Assembly (NCBI RefSeq): GCF_000422505.1
Contig: NZ_KE383868.1
Coordinates: forward strand, 72,202 to 136,201
Length of the DNA stretch: 64,000 nt
Source: Paenibacillus pinihumi DSM 23905 = JCM 16419
GTDB lineage: Bacteria > Bacillota > Bacilli > Paenibacillales > Paenibacillaceae
Direction: 5' to 3'
Shown here: positions 33,897-41,996 of the stretch, piece after piece
Layout of the letters: each line of letters opens with the position of its first letter
How positions within the stretch are numbered: position 1 is the first letter of the stretch
Program-made: the position numbers and the translations under genes
The notes under the pieces: model-generated
What the model was told of the DNA's origin: nothing
The model's input: only the letters and a program-made list of their open reading frames with translations
Database searches by the model: none

Positions 33897-36290
33897 ATGA
33901 ATGATGAAATATGGAAGGATATAAGACTTTCAGGTTATATTCATCGCCCGCTGCCATTGCTGGAGGACCGGTCGCTTGAACGTGCCCAGCAGCAATATGA
34001 GGTTCTGAATTCCAGCCAGTGGTTCGAGGGCAGCAAGGAGGAGGCTGGCTCTTGGGCTCATGCAGGGGTCGGAACATTGGGGACAGGAGAACAAGAGACA
34101 GTGCTGCTCAGCTCTCCGGCAATTATGCCGCATTGGCCTGAAGGGGCTCCTGCAGACGGGGATTATGTCAACTTCGGCAGCTCATGGATGATCCGGAAGC
34201 CTGACCGGGAAAATTGGGAGTCTTTTAACCGGATGGCTATTGAATTGAAGGCTGACTTCCATGGTGTGCCTAATGCCTATGTGATGATCAAGTTCCGCAA
34301 TGAAGGGGTCATCCCGATTCCGGACATTTATGAGCGTGAAGGCGTACATGGCGTCAATCTGAAAAATCATGAATGGAATACGATTCATCTTAATATAGAA
34401 GAACTCCCGCGGGATGCGATTACAGAGATCGCCATCGGTTATTTTCTGAACGGAAAGGAGCGCGCCACCGGGGATGAAATGTCACTGCAACTTCGCAGCA
34501 TCAAGCTGGAGCGTGTGGCTGAGCAGGAGGTATCCAAGGGCTGGCTGCCCAGACAAAAGGAGATTGTGTTCTCCCACAGCGGATACCGTCTCAACTCCTC
34601 CAAGAAGGCATTTGCTACCGGGCTGTCTGAGCAGAAATTTCAATTGAAAGGCGCGGAACGTGGCGACACAGTGTTCACGGGCGAGATTCGCCAGGCGGAT
34701 ACGAGTCTGGGCCGCTTTGAGATTATGGATTTTTCTCCTTTCAATCAGAGTGGACGCTACTATTTGCAGGTGGGGGATGCGATATCAGAGAGCTTTAATA
34801 TCGGGCGTGCATCCAGTGTGTGGCAGTCATCGGTATGGAAATCATTGAATTTTATTTTTTGCGAGCGCTGCGGTTATCCGGTTCCGGGCATTCACGGCAG
34901 CTGTCATGCGGATATTGTTGCGGAGCACAAGGGAACGATCATTTCCTTTAACGGCGGATGGCATGATGCGGGTGATGTCTCGCAGCAGCTTATCCAGACG
35001 GCTGAGGTTGCCTGGGCGCTGTTCGAAATGGCGGAGCAGGTAAAAAATCAGGATGTCGATTTGTATCTCCGGTTGCTGGAGGAAGGGGAATGGGGACTGG
35101 ATTTTATGCTCAAAACCCGCTTCGGCGACGGGTACAGGGCGACTAGCGCAGGCATTACCCGCTGGACGGACGGCAGAATCGGCAATATGGACGACGCGGC
35201 GGCCCGTGTTCATAATCAGGCGTATGAGAACTTCTACTGTGCAGGAATTGAAGCGTATATTCATGGAAGGCTCCCGAATGCCGCTTTGTCACGGAAGCTG
35301 CTGGAGGCGGCCAGGGAGGATTTCCAATATGCGATGGAGGAATTCGCCAAGCACGGGTTCGACCAGAAGCCGATCTTTTGGGAGCATACCTACCAGTCCT
35401 CCGAGAGCCTGTATATGGCGACCGCTTCCTGGGCGGCCTCAATGCTGTATGAGGCGACGGGGGATGAATGGTACGCGGAGAAAGCAGCCGAGTTTATCAC
35501 GTATGTAACGAGATGTCAGGAGCTGGAAGGAATCCGGCTTGAAGATGGTTCGTCGCTGCGCGGATTTTTCTACCGTCACCCTGACAAACGTGTGGTCCAG
35601 CACTTCAATCATCAGTCGCGCGAGCATCTGTACCTGCTGGCTCTGACGGCTGCCCACCAGACGCAGAGCGGGCACCCGAAGGCCGAAAGCTGGCTGGAGT
35701 CAATCAAGGCATATGGTGAATATATCAAGAAGCTGGCTGCTTATACAGAGCCCTACCCGATGATTTCGAGCGGGGTCTACCATAAAGATGAGCATTTGGA
35801 CGACCGCAGCTTCAATTACCAGCATCTGCTGACGGATGACCAGGCCAAGCAGGAATATGTCCAGCAGTTGGAGCAGGGCGTCAAGCTAAATGGGGACTTC
35901 TACCTGAAGCGTTTCCCGGTATGGTTCTCCTTCCGTGGCAATAATGCCATTGTGCTGTCTACGGGCAAGGCATCCTCGATTGCCGGCATATATTTGAAGG
36001 ATCGCACCCTGATTGATATTGCGGAAGGGCAGCTCCAGTGGATTGTGGGCAAAAATCCGTTTGGCCAATCGCTCATGTATGGCGAGGGCTACCGTTATGC
36101 GCAGCAATATTCTGTGCTGTCCGGGGAAATGACCGGGGAAATTCCGGTCGGTATCCAGACGTTCCTGAATGAAGATGAGCCGTACTGGCCGCAGTTCAAT
36201 AATGCCACTTACAAGGAAGTATGGACCGGCAACGCAGGGAAATGGCTGTCCATTGTAGCCGATTTGTATGCGATCGAAGCAAAGAGGTAA
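33897..36290 (+). CDS. Intracellular glycoside hydrolase family 9 protein
   Basis: 797 residues without a signal peptide. The first 230 or so residues look like a beta-sandwich sugar-binding region. A CelD_N-type Ig-like domain follows (about 220-310), then the GH9 (alpha/alpha)6 barrel. The catalytic aspartates are in GGWHDAGD (residues 353-360), and the C-terminal acid is probably the Glu in NNATYKEVWTGNAG. Cytoplasmic GH9 enzymes can act as glucosidases or exo-glucosaminidases on imported oligosaccharides. The following SIS gene favours an amino-sugar or modified-sugar substrate. ATG at 33897 has GAAAGAGG 8 bases upstream. Control by the adjacent LacI protein is likely. Confidence 0.85.
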   Translation: MNDEIWKDIRLSGYIHRPLPLLEDRSLERAQQQYEVLNSSQWFEGSKEEAGSWAHAGVGTLGTGEQETVLLSSPAIMPHWPEGAPADGDYVNFGSSWMIRKPDRENWESFNRMAIELKADFHGVPNAYVMIKFRNEGVIPIPDIYEREGVHGVNLKNHEWNTIHLNIEELPRDAITEIAIGYFLNGKERATGDEMSLQLRSIKLERVAEQEVSKGWLPRQKEIVFSHSGYRLNSSKKAFATGLSEQKFQLKGAERGDTVFTGEIRQADTSLGRFEIMDFSPFNQSGRYYLQVGDAISESFNIGRASSVWQSSVWKSLNFIFCERCGYPVPGIHGSCHADIVAEHKGTIISFNGGWHDAGDVSQQLIQTAEVAWALFEMAEQVKNQDVDLYLRLLEEGEWGLDFMLKTRFGDGYRATSAGITRWTDGRIGNMDDAAARVHNQAYENFYCAGIEAYIHGRLPNAALSRKLLEAAREDFQYAMEEFAKHGFDQKPIFWEHTYQSSESLYMATASWAASMLYEATGDEWYAEKAAEFITYVTRCQELEGIRLEDGSSLRGFFYRHPDKRVVQHFNHQSREHLYLLALTAAHQTQSGHPKAESWLESIKAYGEYIKKLAAYTEPYPMISSGVYHKDEHLDDRSFNYQHLLTDDQAKQEYVQQLEQGVKLNGDFYLKRFPVWFSFRGNNAIVLSTGKASSIAGIYLKDRTLIDIAEGQLQWIVGKNPFGQSLMYGEGYRYAQQYSVLSGEMTGEIPVGIQTFLNEDEPYWPQFNNATYKEVWTGNAGKWLSIVADLYAIEAKR

Positions 36291-36318
36291 ATGACCGCAA
36301 TTGCGAGGGGAGCAAACA

Positions 36319-37404
36319 ATGATGAAACCGACGATGATGACGTATATTCATGAAGAAGAAGCGATGTCGAACGAAATCTTATCGAGGTATCCAGAGCAGG
36401 TTCATGCATTTGCCGGGCTGGCACAGGACAAAAGCGATTGGCTTGTGCTGGCAACCGGGTCCAGCTACAATGCGGCCCTCAGCGCCAAATATTTCATTGA
36501 AAAATGGGCAGATGTGCGAATGGATGTGAGAGAGCCGTTTCACTTTACCTACTATGATAAAATCAGCCCGCATACCGACCTGGCGATCGGAATTTCCCAG
36601 AGCGGGCAAAGCACCTCCACAATCGGTGCGCTGAACCGGGTTCGCCAGCAGAGCGGCATCCGGACAGTCGCTATGTCCAGTGATCCGAACAGCGCCATAT
36701 CAGAAGCAGCCGATATCACCATCGATATCGGATGCGGCAAAGAGCGGGTAGGCTACGTTACCAAGGGTTTTCTGGCGACTGTTCTGACCTTTATGCTGGC
36801 GGGCCTTCACCTTGCTGAGCTGAAGGGGAGGGCAACCAAGGACGAGGTCAGCCGTGTATTGAAGGAGTTTCAGTCGGCCATTGATGCAATTCCTCGCATT
36901 ATCGCCAGGACAGAAACCTTTTACGAGCTTCATAAGGAAGCTTTTATCCATGCGCCCCGGTTTACGGCTGTTGGCTACGGTCCTGCTGTCGGTACCATCA
37001 AGGAAATGGAAACCAAGTTCTGTGAGACGATCCGTATGCCTACCCAAGGGATTGAGCTGGAGGCATTCATGCATGGCCCATACTTGGAAGTAAATCCGAA
37101 CCATCGCATCTTTTTTGTGGAGACGGGCGGAGCGGTTAATGAACGACTGGAGCTGCTGCGTGATTACGAAAGCCGGATAACGGACTATACGTATACCGTG
37201 TCATTAGGCGCTGGGGCAAATGACCGAACTCTGGGGCTGGAGCTGGAAGTAGACGAGTATTTGGCGCCATTCAGCCTCATTATTCCGTTTCAAATATTGG
37301 CGCATCATATCGCCGGGGGCAGGGGGATTGACCTGACCAACCGGATTTACACGGATTTCGGTGTCTCCATGAAGAGCAAGACTCAGCCGGGCGATTACGC
37401 GTAA
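36319..37404 (+). CDS. SIS-domain sugar isomerase/deaminase (AgaS/GlmS-C-like)
   Basis: About 361 residues with two SIS domains: LVLATGSSYNAALSAKYF and IGISQSGQSTSTIGAL in the first, FTAVGYGPAVGTIKEMETKF and GIELEAFMHGPYLEV in the second. This layout matches the isomerase half of GlmS and AgaS or FrlB-type deaminases and deglycases acting on 6-phosphosugars. ATG at 36319 follows GAGGGGAG by 7 bases; TTG at 36301 is less likely. It is 28 bases after the GH9 gene and shares its LacI control. A decayed paralogue fragment lies at 40400-40594. Confidence 0.85.
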   Translation: MMKPTMMTYIHEEEAMSNEILSRYPEQVHAFAGLAQDKSDWLVLATGSSYNAALSAKYFIEKWADVRMDVREPFHFTYYDKISPHTDLAIGISQSGQSTSTIGALNRVRQQSGIRTVAMSSDPNSAISEAADITIDIGCGKERVGYVTKGFLATVLTFMLAGLHLAELKGRATKDEVSRVLKEFQSAIDAIPRIIARTETFYELHKEAFIHAPRFTAVGYGPAVGTIKEMETKFCETIRMPTQGIELEAFMHGPYLEVNPNHRIFFVETGGAVNERLELLRDYESRITDYTYTVSLGAGANDRTLGLELEVDEYLAPFSLIIPFQILAHHIAGGRGIDLTNRIYTDFGVSMKSKTQPGDYA

Positions 37405-37603
37405 ACATCGGATAAATAAACAGATGCAAGGAGCGGCGCATGTACAGGTGCGCTGCTTTTTGCTTAGAGCATTAGAATCATTCACTTTTCAAGTTCATCG
37501 ACCTGAGTGAATGTATCAATTATTTAATCGGGAAGATCAAGAAAACAGTCCTGCTATGAAGCCTCACATAAATTAGTGATGTAAGTCATTCAGCTTTAAT
37601 TTG
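37369..37603. repeat. Direct repeat copy A (SIS gene end, terminator and spacer)
   Basis: About 235 bases recur at 40559-40793 with only about ten differences, including the last dozen codons of the SIS gene and its terminator. A further 90 bases after 37609 match 41002-41100. Confidence 0.92.
37432..37461 (+). terminator. Intrinsic terminator of the GH9/SIS operon
   Basis: AGCGGCGCA pairs with TGCGCTGCT (one G-U pair) and TTTTT follows. The same structure is present in repeat copy B at 40622-40651. Confidence 0.85.
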
Positions 37604-37728
37604 ATAGAATAAAAGTCGCTTTTATATCGTTCAAAGGAAATATGTCAGAGGGAGTGGAATATGCTTAGTTTACTATATTTGTTGTCATCACAATCCTATT
37701 GTGGCAATTTGGGAGCAATCACACGAAA
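37604..37728 (+). pseudogene. Frameshifted copy of a small membrane protein gene
   Basis: Bases 37609-37702 match 41002-41100, where a 61-residue membrane protein begins. Here the start context GAGGGAGTGGAATATGCTTAG is kept, but one G is lost (CTTAGTTT instead of CTTAGGTTT), so the hydrophobic frame is broken. Confidence 0.6.
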
Positions 37729-37763
37729 AAGACTGAACACCTTTTTTCTAAGTATCCAGTCTT
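37729..37763 (-). terminator. Probable terminator after the 179-residue membrane protein gene
   Basis: On the minus strand AAGACTG and CAGTCTT form a stem followed by TTTTTC. It lies about 90 bases beyond the stop of the gene at 37856-38395. Confidence 0.5.
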
Positions 37764-37855
37764 GGGGCATTAATTTACGGTGATGGCCTTTTCCCTAATT
37801 CAGTATCACGCTCTGAACTCTCATCCCACCGGTATCACATATCCTCTAATAACTC

Positions 37856-38395
37856 TCACGGGCTCTCTACTCCTCGCGGAACAAAAGTCGGACCATACTT
37901 TTCTCTCATTTTTTGTTGAGTATCGAGCGCCTCTTCATAAGAAGAACCAGAAACAATGAATAATGACAACTCCTTATTTTTACCCCAATTACTTACAATA
38001 TTTATGTTTTTAAAAGAGTCATCAAACCAAAACATACTTAAAGTAACAAATTCTCCTTGATCTGAGGGTTTGTGGTAAACAAGATTCCCTAAATTGATCC
38101 CATTATTTTTATCAAGTACATAGGTATCGAGGGTATCATTCTCTTTAGTAAATTCTAAGCCATCAATCCTTACTGTGCCTTTGAATCTATGTTGTTTAAA
38201 CAAAGGTCGCTTCAATGTTCCTGATACTCTTATTGAAGTATGCTTGATAGAAGAAGGGTCGTTCTCATAAAAACTTACAGCAGGGGAGACTAGATCCACC
38301 TTTTTAGGGAATGGATAGAAAAATAAAAAGAGTGTTGTTATTATTACTAAAAGAATTATCAAAGAAATTGTTACTTTAAATACATTGGATCTCAT
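37856..38395 (-). CDS. Single-pass membrane-anchored protein, unknown
   Basis: 179 residues: one N-terminal transmembrane helix (about residues 7-28, LIILLVIITTLFLFF) with a polar extracytoplasmic part (KNNGINLGNLVYHKP, VTLSMFWFDDSF, KNINIVSNWGKNKELSLF). ATG at 38395 has AGGTG upstream. It is AT-rich compared with flanking genes. It follows the secreted-protein gene on the same strand across a terminator-like hairpin, so it could be a partner such as an immunity protein; that is speculation. Confidence 0.7.
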   Translation of the reverse strand: MRSNVFKVTISLIILLVIITTLFLFFYPFPKKVDLVSPAVSFYENDPSSIKHTSIRVSGTLKRPLFKQHRFKGTVRIDGLEFTKENDTLDTYVLDKNNGINLGNLVYHKPSDQGEFVTLSMFWFDDSFKNINIVSNWGKNKELSLFIVSGSSYEEALDTQQKMREKYGPTFVPRGVESP

Positions 38396-38424
38396 AAATT
38401 CACCTGTCTATCCTCTGGGAGTTT

Positions 38425-38473
38425 AATAAGATTTGTGCGAAGTCATAATTCACACTTCAACACAAATCTTATT
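38425..38473 (-). terminator. Hairpin between secreted-protein and membrane-protein genes
   Basis: AATAAGATTTGTG and CACAAATCTTATT form a perfect 13-bp stem with a 23-base loop. On the minus strand it follows the stop of the secreted-protein gene and probably ends or attenuates its transcript. Confidence 0.65.
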
Positions 38474-38496
38474 ATTTTACATTACAAATCTTTACT

Positions 38497-39531
38497 TTAC
38501 ATTAAGAGTCCTGGGTGTGAAGGTGTTTTTACAGGAATTGATTTAATTGTTTTATTTCCAACACCTAACAAATCAGCTTGTATTACATATGCATTTCTGG
38601 GTGCATAAGGGTCAAGATATGCCGCTACAGCAAATGAACCATTTCTATGTGCACTAGTATCGTAATATTCGTAGCTTTTTTGTCCATTTTGAAAGGTTAT
38701 ATTCTTGACTGCACCATTTGACTTGTATGTGAAAATAGGTATCGTCCAGTTAACGCCTCCAAATACTGAAGATGAAATAAAGGCCAACACTTGAGTATCA
38801 TCATTTTTACTTGCCTCCTTTACATACATAAAGTCGATACTTTCCTTCCAAGCGTATGTATAATTCACTTGGATATCAGTGACTTCTGTTGTCTTGCTAA
38901 AATTAGCATCATTAATAAAATTTTTAACAGCATCATAGACCTGAAGTGTAATATCAACCGGTGCAGACAATTTCGAAACTCCTGTTTTGACAACGGTGGT
39001 TACGAAATTCTGTGTTGCTGTCCCGATAGAATTAGTATTTCGTAGTATAATTCCTCCAGTATCCATAAGAGCTGAAGTCGAACCATTAGGTTCTGCAGTC
39101 AGATGTTGAACTTCATAAGTAACTCCGTTTTTTACCCAATTGCCTCTAAAACTTGACCAAATTATATTTTTCGCGTTAGGTGGTGTAGCTACATATGGTG
39201 TAATACCTAAGCCTTTATGCGCTGTAAGTTTCATTTTTTCGTGTACTTCTTGAGGTGTTAAAAATTCTACACCAAGAGACTCAAGTTTTTTGCCTAATTT
39301 ATCAAACTCCAGAAGATAGCCTTCTTTTTGTTCTGTTAATACCTTTGCTCTCTCCGCATAAATTTGTTTAACTTGCTCTTCAATTGCATTGTTGACAAGA
39401 TGAGGAGCAGCGTCTATTTCATTATTTGCGCTTACCACACCGGCTGAACCGAGTGCCAGTAAACAAATAATTAAGACACTCATCAACTGTCTCTTAGCGT
39501 TACACGTTCCTTTCAATAACCGATTTTTCAT
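38497..39531 (-). CDS. Secreted protein, possibly geobacillin-26-like
   Basis: 344 residues with a clear signal peptide: basic start (MKNRLLKGTCNAKRQ), hydrophobic core (VLIICLLALGSAGVV), likely cleavage after VSA. The next about 70 residues are helical and charged (EEQVKQIYAERAKVLTEQKE). The C-terminal two thirds are beta-rich, with NGVTYEVQHLTAEPNG, which recalls proteins annotated as geobacillin-26 family (large secreted bacteriocins). That match is from memory and weak. ATG at 39531 has GGGAGG upstream. It sits in an AT-rich island between the two direct repeats and next to transposase debris, which suggests acquisition. Confidence 0.72.
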   Translation of the reverse strand: MKNRLLKGTCNAKRQLMSVLIICLLALGSAGVVSANNEIDAAPHLVNNAIEEQVKQIYAERAKVLTEQKEGYLLEFDKLGKKLESLGVEFLTPQEVHEKMKLTAHKGLGITPYVATPPNAKNIIWSSFRGNWVKNGVTYEVQHLTAEPNGSTSALMDTGGIILRNTNSIGTATQNFVTTVVKTGVSKLSAPVDITLQVYDAVKNFINDANFSKTTEVTDIQVNYTYAWKESIDFMYVKEASKNDDTQVLAFISSSVFGGVNWTIPIFTYKSNGAVKNITFQNGQKSYEYYDTSAHRNGSFAVAAYLDPYAPRNAYVIQADLLGVGNKTIKSIPVKTPSHPGLLM

Positions 39532-39671
39532 TAATCTAATCCTCCCTATAGTTTATTAGATGCCACTTCCTATTTAATTTGCAATATAGCAAAGGAAATG
39601 CTTAATTACTTGACTCTTGCGATTTCTAAAGACAAAGACTCGAAAAGGAACACGTGTAGCGTAGCAGGCGA
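39532..39671. other. AT-rich spacer upstream of the secreted-protein gene
   Basis: It should contain the promoter of the secreted-protein gene; no convincing element stands out. No ORF. Confidence 0.4.
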
Positions 39672-40041
39672 TCAAGCGGCATAGGCAGGGAGTTTGAGAT
39701 GGGTGAGAATGTCGAATAAGGTTTAGAAAATTTCAAGGGCCAGATCATTTTTGCTCTTGAAGGACAGACGATGCTCCATGCAATAGGCTTCATAGAAGTA
39801 GGGATGGAAATCCCAAGAGTAGGAAGCGACTTCGCTGACTACATGAGCCGCTAAGACACAAAGATACCAACAGACTTGCCGACCTCGTGTGAATCAAGCT
39901 TCAGGGTGAATGGTTCAAGAAATTTGTCGTATTGCTCAGATGTCGTCTACCCCTGGCTGCTTGCTGGACTTGCGTAATATTTTTACGCCCGGCACAGAGA
40001 GTGATGCCGTGAACGAGGGTAAACATATGCCCGAATTGCGG
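39672..40041 (-). pseudogene. Transposase remnant (DDE, IS701-like)
   Basis: Read on the minus strand, one frame gives MFTLVHGITLCAGRKN, then ITQVQQAARGRRHLSN and TTNFLNHSP, as at the start of several DDE transposases (the GRKN...LSN...F pattern). After stops and frame changes, EHRLSFKSKNDLALEIF and ILTHLKLPAYAA follow. Several stops and missing central sequence show it is long inactive. The IS family is an estimate. Confidence 0.55.
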
Positions 40042-40399
40042 TTTGGGTAATTCAAGTTTGAGGCTAGATGAACTTGACGATCCGCATTTAGAGGGATACC
40101 ATGAGAATGGGACATCTCCGTTTGTTTTTCTGGAAATTGTTGATGAAAAACAATTTCTTCATCCAAGGTCGATGTCCTTCTTTATGTTATCCTCTCGACA
40201 AAGCTTCTAATTCCTTTGCCTTATCCAGATTTTGTCGACAGCGATTTTTTCTCAAAAATCAAGTTAATTATTACAAAATAGGATGAACATGTAACTTCTT
40301 AATAAATTCAATATAGAACTTAATACAACAAGCGACAACGAAAACTATATTGCGCTTTCCCGCAAAAATCGCAAATCATAAAAATAGCTTCAATATACA
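40042..40399. other. Non-coding, degenerate spacer
   Basis: Short open frames occur on both strands, but none has a ribosome site or a coherent protein-like reading. The left part may be further transposase debris; the right part is AT-rich and shows nothing recognisable. Confidence 0.5.
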
Positions 40400-40594
40400 G
40401 GACTATACGTGTACAGTATCTTTGGGAGCCGCTGCAGATGAGCAGGCACTGGGGCTTGAGCTTGAGGTGGACGAATATGTCGCACCGTTCAGCATCATAT
40501 TTCCGGAGACAGAGGAATCGACTTAACCAACCGTATCTATACAGATTTCGGCGTTGCGATGAAGAGCAAGACTCAGCCGGGCTATTACGCGTAA
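40400..40594 (+). pseudogene. 3' fragment of a second SIS-domain gene
   Basis: The frame reads LGLELEVDEYVAPFSIIFP and then, after a deletion of about ten codons and a frame change, RGIDLTNRIYTDFGVAMKS and TQPGYYA with stop. It aligns to the last 70 or so codons of the SIS gene at 36319-37404. Coding identity looks near three quarters, rising to almost identical in the last dozen codons and beyond. Confidence 0.85.
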
Positions 40595-40793
40595 ACAATC
40601 GGTAAATAAACAGATGCAAGGAGCGGCGCATGTACAGGTGCGCTGCTTTTTGCTTAGAGCATTAGAATCATTCACTTTTCAAGTTCATCGACCTGAGTGA
40701 ATGTATCAATTATTTAATCGGGAAGATCAAGAAAACACTCATGCTATGAAGCCACACATATATTAGTGATGTAAGTCATTCAGCTTTAATTTG
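40559..40793. repeat. Direct repeat copy B
   Basis: Matches 37369-37603 at a constant offset of 3190 bases. It includes a second copy of the terminator (40622-40651). After it, about 208 bases (40794-41001) have no counterpart in copy A before the match resumes. Confidence 0.92.
40622..40651 (+). terminator. Second copy of the SIS-operon terminator
   Basis: Same stem (AGCGGCGCA / TGCGCTGCT) and U-run as at 37432-37461, now behind a pseudogene. Confidence 0.75.
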
Positions 40794-41001
40794 CTAAGAA
40801 GAGATGCCGAATTGTACTAAAACTAACAGAGACGATAGTTTTAAGAATGCCTTCGCACTACCATGGAAAAACCTGGACAATTGAGGTCTATTTTTTGTTT
40901 AACATAAGGAAACCCTACTATGCACCGATTGCATTATAAGTATATATATGGAATAATTCATTTTTGGTGGAAATTATATGCTGGAGGAGGTCGATTATAA
41001 G
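40794..41001. other. Sequence unique to repeat copy B
   Basis: An AT-rich insert (or the part lost from copy A) between the two matching blocks. No ORF, inverted ends or target duplication could be seen. Confidence 0.4.
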
Positions 41002-41054
41002 AACAAAAGTCGATTTTATCTTGTTCAAAGGAAATAAGTCAGAGGGAGTGGAAT

Positions 41055-41240
41055 ATGCTTAGGTTTACTATATTTGTTGTCATCTCACTCCTATTGTGGC
41101 TCTGTATTACCACTATGTATAATAGGATTGCATACATTGAACCTCCTAAATGGTATGAAACCACACATTTTAAAACAGCATGCTTATTTATTGTATATAT
41201 TGTTACTTCATATTTTCTACTGGTGCACAAACGCAAATAA
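41055..41240 (+). CDS. Small two-helix membrane protein, 61 residues
   Basis: ATG at 41055 follows GAGGGAG by about 7 bases. Two hydrophobic segments (FTIFVVISLLLWLCI, about 4-18; ACLFIVYIVTSYFLL, about 42-56) flank a polar loop with PPKWYETTHF and a basic end. No family recognised. A frameshifted copy begins at 37661, so the gene has been duplicated with the repeat. Confidence 0.5.
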   Translation: MLRFTIFVVISLLLWLCITTMYNRIAYIEPPKWYETTHFKTACLFIVYIVTSYFLLVHKRK

Positions 41241-41479
41241 AAGAGTCATTATTCTTGAAACATGTTAATCTAAAATACAATCTGGAGGATGATACAAAAA
41301 CTATTTATCCGCATTCGACTTCTTGCTTTATTATGTACGATAGTGACTATCCTAATCTTGCATTTTCTTCAGAAAAAATTGAAACCTATGATACATACGC
41401 TGGCCTTGCTATTAATGATTATAACTATAATGTAACGTTTAGAGAAATTAATAGCTTAGATATTTCTGGTGGAATTAAG
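41241..41479 (+). other. Possible remnant coding region before the group II intron
   Basis: An open frame from 41180 reads a polar, protein-like sequence (STSCFIMYDSDYPNLAFSSE, YDTYAGLAINDYNYNVTF) but lacks a ribosome site at its only early ATG. It runs through the hairpin into the intron, so its true end is unclear. It could be the truncated tail of an unknown gene. Confidence 0.3.
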
Positions 41480-41515
41480 GGAAGCTCCTGTAACGGGAAC
41501 TTCCTTTGTTTGTTA
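41480..41515 (+). terminator. Terminator-like hairpin just before the intron fragment
   Basis: GGAAGCTCC pairs with GGAACTTCC (one mismatch), followed by TTTGTTTGTTA. Class C group II introns characteristically insert just downstream of such structures. Confidence 0.65.
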
Positions 41516-41850
41516 GTGTGCCCAGAGATACGCGTTGTCTAGTTGGTGAAAGGCCAACCGAAGAAGGGGCCAAGCCATCTTCGAGCTAGGATACCTTCGT
41601 ATGGCGAATTCTGTGCGTAGAAGCGTATCGACAAAAGTACATGTCAGAGACAGGGCGAGCAACTTGTCAGGCCGTAACATGAAGTGAATCCTGCCGCGTC
41701 GCCAAAAAGGCTTCGCAAGAAGGAAAAAGGTAGCAGAGTCCTGTGAAATTGAACGAAGGCCAAGGAAAGATAAAGGAGAACTTGGAATAATAGTGAAGAA
41801 TTCTCCGGCGTAGAGGGAGCGGCATGGTAAGAAAGAGAACTGGAGAGACC
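41516..41850 (+). mobile_element. Group II intron 5' ribozyme fragment (class C type)
   Basis: It begins GTGTGCCCAGAGATACGCG, the GUGYG 5' boundary of bacterial group II introns. GTCTAGTTGGTGAAAGGCCAACC follows as a domain I stem, then alternating stems typical of domain I (CGAAGAAGG...CCATCTTCG, AGGCTTCGCAAGAAGG). It stops near 41850 with no reverse transcriptase, domain V or 3' end, so it is immobile. The junction with the next remnant marks a deletion. Confidence 0.65.
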
Positions 41851-41855
41851 CCCTG

Positions 41856-41966
41856 ATTGTTTTGGATCATAGTCATGAAGGAAGTATATATGCAAGTGAA
41901 GCGATTTTATTATTACGATATGGATATTCTGGAAATTCTGATATAATCAATTTAACTGATTTTTAA
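41856..41966 (+). pseudogene. Truncated 3' end of an unknown gene
   Basis: The frame reads IVLDHSHEGSIYASEAILLL and GYSGNSDIINLTDF then TAA at 41964-41966, with no start. It directly follows the intron fragment and ends 30 bases before the helicase. It is probably the tail of a gene once encoded with the helicase and cut by the deletion. Family unknown. Confidence 0.45.
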
Positions 41967-41996
41967 TTGGAGACTAATCATTGGGGGAGTTCTGCA

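Noticed and set aside
40101-40286. Plus-strand ORF of 61 residues
   Set aside because: No ribosome site, and no coherent protein-like reading; it lies in degenerate spacer.
41289-41440. Alternative hydrophobic small ORF (MIQKLFIR...)
   Set aside because: GGAGG lies directly against the ATG with no spacing and it overlaps a more protein-like frame.
41644-41895. Minus-strand ORF of 83 residues
   Set aside because: It is antisense to the group II intron fragment and has no ribosome site.
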